Part shown: positions 1 to 3,341 of the stretch, piece after piece
Layout: each line of letters opens with the position of its first letter
Numbering within the stretch: the stretch's first letter is position 1
Origin: an uncultured Clostridia bacterium
GTDB lineage: Bacteria; Bacillota; Clostridia; UBA1381
Assembly: GCA_910578235.1 (NCBI GenBank)
Contig: CAJTPP010000039.1
Coordinates: 10,888 to 18,082, forward strand
DNA length: 7,195 nucleotides
Direction: 5' to 3'
The notes under the pieces: generated by a model
Told to the model about the DNA's origin: nothing
Seen by the model: the letters and a program-made list of their open reading frames with translations, nothing else
The model's database searches: none
Program-made: the position numbers and the translations under genes

Positions 1-12
1 CCGCCATTATAA

Positions 13-255
13 TTAGACATTCAAATTATTTTTTATGTTCTTTAAGATTTTAGCCGCTTCATATAAGCTATTTTCCATTATACGGTACAATGAAGCATAT
101 TTATCATAATCCCACACAATTGCCATTTTACCATTTTCGCTGTCACTGTTATATTGATTAAAATAATCGTCTCGTATTTCCTGTGCCAGACAGCTAATAT
201 CATTTATTTGTCCTGATACAAGACCGATATTGTCATAAATTTCTGTTTTTGTCAT
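13..255 (-). CDS. Hypothetical 80-aa element protein
   Basis: I do not recognise this protein. The start at 255 is chosen because AGGAGGA lies about 10 nt upstream (complement of 262-269); the same frame continues open upstream to 372 but that part covers hairpins and a predicted opposing promoter, so it is leader and not protein. The 80 residues are mostly helical in appearance and slightly acidic, with no signal peptide, membrane segment or cysteine motif. The N-terminal part contains NDISCLAQEIRDDYFNQY and the C-terminal part a second predicted helix, YRIMENSLYEAAKILKNI, followed by a basic tail. It is downstream of and co-oriented with the HIRAN gene, with a 127-bp spacer that holds a small-RNA-like unit. 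A further gene may begin at the window edge (ATG at 7-5 on the minus strand), but too little is visible to call it. Confidence 0.6.
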   Translation of the reverse strand: MTKTEIYDNIGLVSGQINDISCLAQEIRDDYFNQYNSDSENGKMAIVWDYDKYASLYRIMENSLYEAAKILKNIKNNLNV

Positions 256-277
256 TATAAAAATTCCTCCTAAACTC

Positions 278-306
278 TTGATTTTTTCACAAAAGAGTGA
301 TATACT
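278..306 (+). promoter_or_regulatory. Predicted extended -10 promoter for a small RNA
   Basis: On the + strand TTGATT (278-283) is followed by a 17-nt spacer and TATACT (301-306), with TG one base before the -10 (298-299), an extended -10 arrangement. No + strand gene starts downstream, but a hairpin with a T-run ends at 380. The promoter lies in the leader of the minus-strand 80-aa gene and points away from it. Inverted arms ACTCTT (274-279) and AAGAGT (293-298) overlap it and could also form a hairpin just before that gene's ribosome binding site. Confidence 0.5.
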
Positions 307-325
307 AACGATACACTTAGAAAAC

Positions 326-340
326 ACCTCTTTGGGAGGT
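326..340 (-). promoter_or_regulatory. Short hairpin, attenuator-like on the minus strand
   Basis: Read on the minus strand, ACCTC-CCAAA-GAGGT is followed directly by GTTTTCT. The 5-bp stem is weak for a terminator, but it sits in the leader of the 80-aa gene and opposite the predicted small RNA. It could therefore be an attenuator whose folding depends on that RNA. This is inference from position and shape only. Confidence 0.25.
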
Positions 341-344
341 ATAT

Positions 345-380
345 GCCTTGTATGAGTTGACCGCTTATACAAGGCTTTTT
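345..380 (+). terminator. Intrinsic terminator (+ strand)
   Basis: GCCTTGTATGAG (345-356) pairs with CTTATACAAGGC (364-375) as a 12-bp stem with one G-U pair and a 7-nt loop, followed by TTTTT (376-380). The T-run is on the + strand only; the minus strand lacks one after the stem, so this does not end the HIRAN gene transcript. It would end the small RNA starting near 313. Confidence 0.65.
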
Positions 381-382
381 CT

Positions 383-820
383 TTACTCTAATTGAAGCGA
401 TATAACCGCTCCGTAATTCATACTTGCCGCGCCTATAACACTGCCAAACGCGGCGGCAATATGTACGCCCTTGTCGAGTAATGCAGATACTACATAGGCA
501 AGATTACGCGGTATACAGCCCAAATTATACGCCTTAGAGCCGTTGACGGATATAATGACGTTTACGGCGTTATTATCGTATAAATTCGCCTTGTCGCGCT
601 CCAATGATACGCGTATTTGTTCGGGTCGGTATGCGGTCAATATACGGCGCAGGGCTTTTTGTCTGTTGCCTTTGGTAACTCCGGATACCTTTGTATTAAT
701 CGTATTGCCCTTGACAAACTCCCACGCCTTTTTAAATGCGGCGGATAAGGTCAAACCCATTTTCTTGAGGCGGTTCGCCATTGTCGCAACCATACGGCGG
801 ATAACGTGAATGTTTTTCAT
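383..820 (-). CDS. Stand-alone HIRAN-domain protein
   Basis: A 145-aa protein whose C-terminal two thirds (about residues 44-143) look like a HIRAN domain: VSGVTKGNRQKALRRIL, then LERDKANLYDNNAVNVII, then LGCIPRNLAYVVSALLDKG. HIRAN domains are known as DNA-binding modules, often attached to SNF2 helicases (HLTF, Rad5), where they bind 3' single-stranded DNA ends; here no helicase or nuclease is attached. The N-terminal 40 residues are basic and helical and could be a second nucleic-acid contact. The ATG at 820 is preferred over an in-frame GTG at 829 because AAAGGAG lies 8 nt before it, whereas the GTG overlaps the Shine-Dalgarno sequence. A strong promoter (854-882) precedes it. Base composition looks GC-richer than its neighbours, hinting at separate origin. 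The role in the element is unknown; handling of DNA ends or replication intermediates is a guess. Confidence 0.75.
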   Translation of the reverse strand: MKNIHVIRRMVATMANRLKKMGLTLSAAFKKAWEFVKGNTINTKVSGVTKGNRQKALRRILTAYRPEQIRVSLERDKANLYDNNAVNVIISVNGSKAYNLGCIPRNLAYVVSALLDKGVHIAAAFGSVIGAASMNYGAVISLQLE

Positions 821-853
821 TGTGTTCACTCCTTTCGTTCATTTGTTTATATT

Positions 854-882
854 ATTATACACTATTTACGCAAATATATCAA
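854..882 (-). promoter_or_regulatory. Promoter for the HIRAN gene
   Basis: On the minus strand TTGATA (882-877) and TATAAT (859-854) are separated by exactly 17 nt, close to the sigma-A consensus, about 34 nt before the HIRAN start codon. The spacer is filled by the 14-bp near-palindrome at 863-876, so a protein bound there should block the polymerase. Confidence 0.75.
863..876. repeat. Operator-like 14-bp near-palindrome, copy 1
   Basis: TATTTACGCAAATA reads nearly the same on both strands (arms TATTT/AAATA) and lies between the -35 and -10 of the HIRAN promoter. It matches copy 2 at 898-911 in 13 of 14 positions, 35 bp apart. Position and symmetry suggest a repressor site; the ribbon-helix-helix or HTH-like protein encoded nearby is the obvious candidate ligand, unproven. 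Confidence 0.5.
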
Positions 883-897
883 TATGCAAACTTTATA

Positions 898-911
898 TAT
901 TTACACAAATA
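898..911. repeat. Operator-like 14-bp near-palindrome, copy 2
   Basis: TATTTACACAAATA overlaps the -35 box (900-905) of the rightward promoter. Together with copy 1 it puts one copy on each of two divergent promoters, which would allow one regulator to control both. Confidence 0.5.
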
Positions 912-928
912 GAAATCTATGTTATAAT
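900..928 (+). promoter_or_regulatory. Promoter for the candidate toxin mRNA
   Basis: TTTACA (900-905), a 17-nt spacer and TATAAT (923-928) with TG at 920-921 make a strong extended -10 promoter on the + strand. The expected start near 935 gives a leader of about 135 nt before the small ORF at 1069. It is back to back with the HIRAN promoter. Confidence 0.72.
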
Positions 929-989
929 AACAATGCAGTTGAGAAATCGGCTGTAGGTGATAATGAAAATTATGTAACCTTGATATATT

Positions 990-1012
990 GGAACGGTGGC
1001 GGCTGTTCCGCC
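990..1012 (+). promoter_or_regulatory. 5' UTR segment complementary to 1187-1209
   Basis: GGAACGGT (990-997) is the exact reverse complement of 1202-1209 and GCTGTTCC (1002-1009) of 1190-1197, in register, with a 4x4 internal loop. Three more pairs (one of them G-U) extend it to 1012/1187. The segment can also form a local hairpin (GGAACGG with CTGTTCC). It lies in the leader of the candidate toxin mRNA. Confidence 0.6.
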
Positions 1013-1068
1013 CTTTATACTGATTTAGGAGGTGAAAACTTTACTAAAGATGTTAGGGGGTGTCGATT

Positions 1069-1143
1069 ATGGATATTGATATAATCATTCGTATAATCGA
1101 ATTACTTATAATTCTTGAAATAATCAGGAACATAAAAAAATAA
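1069..1143 (+). CDS. Candidate type I toxin: 24-aa hydrophobic peptide
   Basis: A 24-codon ORF starts at ATG 1069, 8 nt after AGGGGG (1055-1060). The peptide has a short acidic start (MDID), a strongly hydrophobic isoleucine/leucine-rich middle (IIIRIIELLIILEII) and a basic end (RNIKK). This is the build of small membrane-acting type I toxins of Firmicutes (Fst/TxpA/holin-like group), although I cannot match it to a named family. The context supports the call: its own promoter (900-928), a long structured leader, a terminator overlapping its last codons, and a convergent antisense RNA with a consensus promoter. A stronger Shine-Dalgarno sequence (AGGAGGTG, 1027-1034) lies upstream without a well-placed start. 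Toxicity is inferred; the peptide could instead be a harmless membrane microprotein or regulatory leader. Confidence 0.6.
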   Translation: MDIDIIIRIIELLIILEIIRNIKK

Positions 1144-1178
1144 GCCGCCTGTCTGGAAAACTTAGCGACTTATTTTTA
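1136..1178. terminator. Bidirectional terminator shared by toxin mRNA and antisense RNA
   Basis: Positions 1136-1148 pair with 1165-1177 (13 positions) around a 16-nt loop. On the + strand position 1145 opposite 1168 is a C-A mismatch; on the minus strand the same pair is G-U, so the antisense stem is unbroken. T-runs follow on both strands: 1173-1177 on +, and seven T opposite 1134-1140 on minus. The minus-strand terminator should be the stronger one. Confidence 0.68.
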
Positions 1179-1186
1179 ACTCGTTA

Positions 1187-1209
1187 GGTGGAACAGCTAA
1201 AACCGTTCC
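1187..1209 (+). promoter_or_regulatory. 3' segment complementary to the toxin leader
   Basis: This is the partner of 990-1012 and also forms its own hairpin (GGAAC/GTTCC). It lies beyond the first terminator, so it is part of the toxin mRNA only if transcription reads through. In the antisense RNA it makes up the 5' hairpin. Confidence 0.55.
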
Positions 1210-1221
1210 TTTACTATCTAA

Positions 1222-1250
1222 AGTATACCATAATCAACAACACTTGTCAA
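1222..1250 (-). promoter_or_regulatory. Promoter for the antisense RNA
   Basis: On the minus strand TTGACA (1250-1245), a 17-nt spacer and TATACT (1227-1222) form a near-perfect sigma-A promoter, the best consensus match in the window. It points leftward into the candidate toxin gene. No minus-strand ORF follows, so it most likely makes an RNA. Its -35 touches the ribosome binding site of the + strand gene at 1262. Confidence 0.78.
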
Positions 1251-1261
1251 GAGGTGATTTT

Positions 1262-1465
1262 ATGGCAGTTTCAAAGGCTCAACAGGCGGCGGTGAATAAA
1301 TATATTAAAAATAACTACGATAGATTAAATATAACCATTATACGAGGTACAAAACAGCTTATAGAAGCCGCCGCAAAGGCAGACAATGAAAGTATAAATG
1401 GATATGTAAAAAAGGCTGTTAAGGCTAAATATGAAGCTGATACAGGCAAGGAAATAGACCTATAA
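1262..1465 (+). CDS. Ribbon-helix-helix (Arc/MetJ-like) DNA-binding protein
   Basis: A 67-aa protein with the pattern of element-borne ribbon-helix-helix proteins: an N-terminal helix (SKAQQAAVNKYIKNNY), a strand with alternating residues (RLNITIIRG, about 22-30), helix 1 (TKQLIEAAAKAD) and helix 2 (SINGYVKKAVKAKYEAD). Such proteins act as dimers or tetramers that put the strand into the major groove, usually as repressors or as accessory factors for relaxase or integrase. The ATG at 1262 is chosen because GAGGTG (1251-1256) lies 5 nt before it; a TTG at 1244 is in frame but upstream of that site. The gene is followed immediately by the HTH-like gene. It is a candidate binder of the 14-bp repeats at 863-876 and 898-911. 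No convincing promoter of its own is visible. Confidence 0.8.
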   Translation: MAVSKAQQAAVNKYIKNNYDRLNITIIRGTKQLIEAAAKADNESINGYVKKAVKAKYEADTGKEIDL

Positions 1466-1485
1466 TGATGTGGGGGGATATGAAT

Positions 1486-1761
1486 ATGAAAGTAAAACCA
1501 TTTAAGGATATTGATACAGCGCTTCGTATTTATTATACTTATCCAGAAATAGGCAATAAAGAAATCAAAGAATTATTTGGTGAGCTTGGAGGCTCTACCA
1601 TTTCAAATTATAAAAAGGCGGTTCGCAAGGTTCAGGCAGAACGCGGAGTATTAACAGCACAAAGAAATACTGTTAATACAGAGGTTGCTTATGAAGTATG
1701 GAGAATTGATGTTAAGGATTTAGAACAAAGACGCGAAAAACTTATTAAATTGGGATTATAA
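1486..1761 (+). CDS. Small HTH-like element protein
   Basis: A 91-aa basic protein. The segment GNKEIKELFGELGGSTISNYKKAVRKV (about residues 23-49) has the spacing of a helix-turn-helix: a first helix around NKEIKELFG, a turn around GGS, and a recognition helix around TISNYKKAV. The C-terminal half (TVNTEVAYEVWRIDVKDLEQRREKLIKLGL) is helical and charged. I do not know a named family. The start at 1486 is preferred among four in-frame ATGs (1465, 1468, 1480, 1486) because GGGGGGA at 1472-1478 is 7 nt before it. It is co-transcribed with the ribbon-helix-helix gene (20-bp gap). As the last gene before the attachment-site scar it could serve as a recombination directionality factor or a regulator, but position is the only reason to think so. 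Confidence 0.7.
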   Translation: MKVKPFKDIDTALRIYYTYPEIGNKEIKELFGELGGSTISNYKKAVRKVQAERGVLTAQRNTVNTEVAYEVWRIDVKDLEQRREKLIKLGL

Positions 1762-1976
1762 TACAACGGTGGAATAAATCGTTTTCCGCCGCACTCAATA
1801 TATTTTTTCTTGGGGTTTATTTGGGGTTTATTTTTACGAAAAACAGCAAAAAGTTATGAAACGATACGAAAAGCCGCCGCGCAAAAATGGCTTATTTATG
1901 CGGATTTGTGGCACAGCGCGAAAAGATAAAACAAACAAAATAGCAATACAGCAAACAGCACCTAAATAGTTTTGCA
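1762..1976. other. Gene-free end of the element beside the attachment site
   Basis: No ORF with a ribosome binding site is seen. The stretch holds a hairpin (CGGTGGAA 1767-1774 with TTCCGCCG 1784-1791, one G-U), which may end the HTH-like gene transcript although its T-run starts about 10 nt later. It also holds the tandem 11-bp repeat at 1810-1831 and three scattered CGAAAA motifs (1837, 1867, 1919). This layout fits integrase and accessory protein binding sites beside an attachment core. Confidence 0.5.
1810..1831 (+). repeat. Tandem 11-bp repeat, possible integrase arm site
   Basis: TTGGGGTTTAT occurs twice in direct succession, at 1810-1820 and 1821-1831, about 146 bp from the tRNA scar. 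An 11-bp period places both copies on nearly the same face of the helix. Short direct repeats beside the core are typical arm-type sites of tyrosine integrases of the Tn916/lambda type; binding here is inferred. Confidence 0.4.
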
Positions 1977-2022
1977 ATTCGTAATGAGCAGGCCGCGGGT
2001 TCGAGTCCCATTACCAGCTCCA
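1977..2022 (+). pseudogene. 3' part of tRNA-Thr(CGU), attachment-site scar (attR-like)
   Basis: In order: anticodon loop TTCGTAA (1978-1984, anticodon CGT), 3' anticodon stem TGAGC (1985-1989), variable loop AGGCC, T-arm GCGGG-TTCGAGT-CCCAT (1995-2011), 3' acceptor strand TACCAGC (2012-2018), discriminator T and encoded CCA (2020-2022). The 5' bases before the loop do not pair with TGAGC, and no D-arm or GCTGGTA acceptor strand is found upstream, so the gene is cut at about 1977. The T-stem has a C-A mismatch (1996/2010). The intact tRNA gene should be at the other end of the element. Confidence 0.82.
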
Positions 2023-2025
2023 ACC

Positions 2026-2062
2026 AAAAACTGCTTAAACATTGCGTTTAAGCAGTTTTTTT
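2026..2062. terminator. Bidirectional terminator between tRNA-Thr and hisIE
   Basis: CTGCTTAAAC (2031-2040) pairs perfectly with GTTTAAGCAG (2046-2055) around a 5-nt loop. Five A before and seven T after make it work in both directions: originally for the tRNA gene on +, and for the hisIE operon, whose stop codon is at 2109-2111, on minus. Confidence 0.85.
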
Positions 2063-2108
2063 GCGTTTTAATACTTATCATTATTTACACACATCATATA
2101 GAATATTT

Positions 2109-2747
2109 CTAATTTCTGCGGCGTTCCATTTCCTTATAAATATCATCCCATGTCATGTCGTTATCCACCAGCATAACAGTCATGTGATAAATAAGATCCG
2201 CCACCTCATAGCTGATTTCGTTTTTGTCACGGTTTTTACCAGCAATAACCACCTCTGCGGCTTCCTCTCCGACTTTTTTGAGAATTTTATCCTCACCTTT
2301 ATCAAACAGATAATTTGTATAACTGCCTTCTTCGGGATGTTTTTTTCTGTCAATTACAACCGCCTGTTCACGCTCCAGTATATCCGAGCGCACAGGAACA
2401 CCATTATCCTCAACCAGTTTTCCATTCTCGATTTTTCTGAAAAAACAGCTTCTGTTACCGGTATGACATGCGGGTCCGGCAGGATTTACAAGTATTACAA
2501 GACAATCACAGTCGCAGTCAACGCGCATTTCCTTGACATACATATAATTACCCGAGGTGTCTCCCTTAACCCATATTTCCTGACGGCTTCTTGACCAGAA
2601 AGTTGCTCTGCCTGTTTCAACCGTTTGCTTTATGGTGTCAGAATTCATATAAGCCACCATAAGCACCTCGCTTGTTTCAATATTCTGTACAACAGCGGGA
2701 ATAAGTCCGCTTGCGTCAAATTTCAATGCGTTAATCAGTTCATCCAT
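2109..2747 (-). CDS. hisIE: Bifunctional phosphoribosyl-AMP cyclohydrolase / phosphoribosyl-ATP pyrophosphatase
   Basis: A 212-aa fusion that performs the second and third steps of histidine synthesis: PR-ATP is hydrolysed to PR-AMP (HisE part), whose adenine ring is then opened to ProFAR (HisI part). The HisI domain is residues 1-110, with alternating aspartates D77, D79 and D81 for metal binding, and C78, C94 (in GPACHTG) and C101 as zinc ligands. The HisE domain is about 118-212, with PEEGSYTNYLFDKG, the helix KKVGEEAAEVVIA and YEVADLIYH, the acidic residues coordinating magnesium. The length is normal for the fusion. The start is supported by AAGGAG 8 nt upstream. It is the last gene of the operon, 39 bp after pgsA, and ends before a shared terminator. 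No other histidine gene is in the window. Confidence 0.95.
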   Translation of the reverse strand: MDELINALKFDASGLIPAVVQNIETSEVLMVAYMNSDTIKQTVETGRATFWSRSRQEIWVKGDTSGNYMYVKEMRVDCDCDCLVILVNPAGPACHTGNRSCFFRKIENGKLVEDNGVPVRSDILEREQAVVIDRKKHPEEGSYTNYLFDKGEDKILKKVGEEAAEVVIAGKNRDKNEISYEVADLIYHMTVMLVDNDMTWDDIYKEMERRRN

Positions 2748-2786
2748 TTTTTATTCTCCTTATAATTTCCGCAGATATGCCGCGGT

Positions 2787-3335
2787 TTATTTCATCTCCA
2801 TCAGTTTCCGATTTTTTATAAGATAATCCACGCCGGATATTATTGTAAATAATACTGAAATCCAGATAAGTATATCTGAAACAAGTCCCGCGCTGACTCC
2901 CAGAAAGATGTCATACGGAAGCAGCAGCATAGCTGCTATTACCGCGATCATTTGCGTGACGGTTTTCAGTTTCCCCCACATGCTCGCCGCTACAACCTTC
3001 CCCTCGCCCGCGGCTACAAGTCTTACGCCTGATACCATAAACTCGCGCACAAGTACTGCCATAAGCGCCCATACCGACATTCTGTCATAATGCATGAGCA
3101 TAAGAAATGCCGAAGTTGTCAAAACCTTGTCCGCCAGCGGATCGACAAATTTACCAAACGTCGTAATCTGATTATATTTTCTCGCGATATGCCCGTCAAC
3201 AGCATCCGTTATTGAAGCGAGAACAAAAACTCCCAGTGCAGCGTAATGACATGCCGTATTATCAATCCAAAACAGCACCATAAAGATAGGCACAAGGATT
3301 ACACGTATCATAGTTATTTTATTAGCCGTATTCAT
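2787..3335 (-). CDS. pgsA: CDP-diacylglycerol-glycerol-3-phosphate 3-phosphatidyltransferase
   Basis: A 182-aa integral membrane enzyme of the CDP-alcohol phosphatidyltransferase family. It transfers the phosphatidyl group from CDP-diacylglycerol to glycerol-3-phosphate, the committed step to phosphatidylglycerol and cardiolipin. The family motif D-x2-DG-x2-AR-x8-G-x3-D-x3-D is complete: D44, D47, G48, A51, R52, G61, D65 and D69. About six hydrophobic segments are visible (near residues 7-24, 30-43, 72-82, 87-100, 125-140, 150-172), usual for PgsA. The substrate is assigned from length, overall similarity and the common rimO-pgsA gene order in Firmicutes; another phosphatidyl acceptor is less likely. 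GGAGGT, located within the last codons of rimO, lies 7-8 nt before the ATG, so translation is probably coupled. Confidence 0.92.
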   Translation of the reverse strand: MNTANKITMIRVILVPIFMVLFWIDNTACHYAALGVFVLASITDAVDGHIARKYNQITTFGKFVDPLADKVLTTSAFLMLMHYDRMSVWALMAVLVREFMVSGVRLVAAGEGKVVAASMWGKLKTVTQMIAVIAAMLLLPYDIFLGVSAGLVSDILIWISVLFTIISGVDYLIKNRKLMEMK

Positions 3336-3341
3336 ATAAAA

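Larger units (their letters stand above)
313..380 (+). ncRNA. Predicted ~68-nt small RNA, antisense to the HIRAN/80-aa-gene leader
   Basis: The unit is inferred from a promoter (278-306), an expected start near 311-313 and an intrinsic terminator ending at 380. Two hairpins are visible: ACCTC/GAGGT (326-330 with 336-340, loop TTTGG) and the terminator stem (345-356 with 364-375). It is fully complementary to the mRNA that would run from the HIRAN gene into the 80-aa gene. The first hairpin contains CACCTC, complementary to a GAGGTG-type ribosome binding site, but that is a short and common match. The arrangement resembles antisense RNAs that control leaders of plasmid and element genes; no family is recognised and no expression evidence exists here. 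Confidence 0.42.
1134..1216 (-). ncRNA. Candidate antisense antitoxin RNA
   Basis: The promoter at 1222-1250 would start a minus-strand RNA near 1215. It would end at the T-run opposite 1134-1140, giving about 82 nt. It is complementary to the last codons and the 3' region of the candidate toxin mRNA. It begins with a hairpin (complement of 1190-1209; stem GGAACGG/CTGTTCC with one G-U pair) and ends with the terminator stem. Known type I systems with this convergent, 3'-overlapping layout include TxpA/RatA, BsrG/SR4 and Fst (RNAI/RNAII). The boundaries are predictions. Confidence 0.58.
1..1976. mobile_element. Right-hand end of an integrative element inserted in tRNA-Thr(CGU)
   Basis: Everything left of the tRNA 3' fragment at 1977-2022 is read as the end of an integrated element (ICE, IME or prophage). 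What is seen: a tRNA fragment with no 5' half, a gene-free stretch with tandem short repeats next to it, and small accessory-type genes (ribbon-helix-helix, HTH-like, HIRAN, an orphan 80-aa protein) in place of metabolic genes. No integrase, excisionase, relaxase or conjugation gene is visible, so the element class cannot be decided; the integrase may be at the far end or further left. The left border is outside the window. Confidence 0.72.

Noticed and set aside
1..12. ATG at 7-5 on the minus strand as the start of another gene
   Set aside because: Only a couple of codons are in the window and no ribosome binding site is visible before it.
543..809. 88-codon + strand frame opposite the HIRAN gene
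   Set aside because: It is the antisense shadow of the HIRAN domain codons and has no start signals.
806..1084. 92-codon + strand frame across the divergent promoters and toxin leader
   Set aside because: It has no ribosome binding site, runs through two strong promoters and structured RNA, and overlaps the better-supported small ORF in another frame.
1206..1234. Possible + strand promoter (TTCCTT, 17 nt, CATAAT) for the ribbon-helix-helix gene
   Set aside because: The -35 matches the consensus poorly and the region is better explained by the minus-strand antisense promoter and its RNA.
1878..1920. CGCGC (1878-1882) and GCGCG (1916-1920) as a hairpin near the attachment site
   Set aside because: The stem is five base pairs with a loop over 30 nt, too weak to report as structure.
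1900..1990. Search for a 5' half that would make the tRNA complete
   Set aside because: No acceptor strand matching GCTGGTA, no D-arm and no pairing partner for TGAGC were found before the anticodon loop.
2082..2091. TATTTACACA, matching the first ten bases of operator-like copy 2, on the chromosomal side
   Set aside because: It lacks the second arm, is not near a promoter and lies in AT-rich sequence beside a terminator; chance match.
2061..2594. 177-codon + strand frame opposite hisIE
   Set aside because: It is the shadow of a clear HisI-HisE reading frame, lacks a ribosome binding site, and its peptide resembles nothing.
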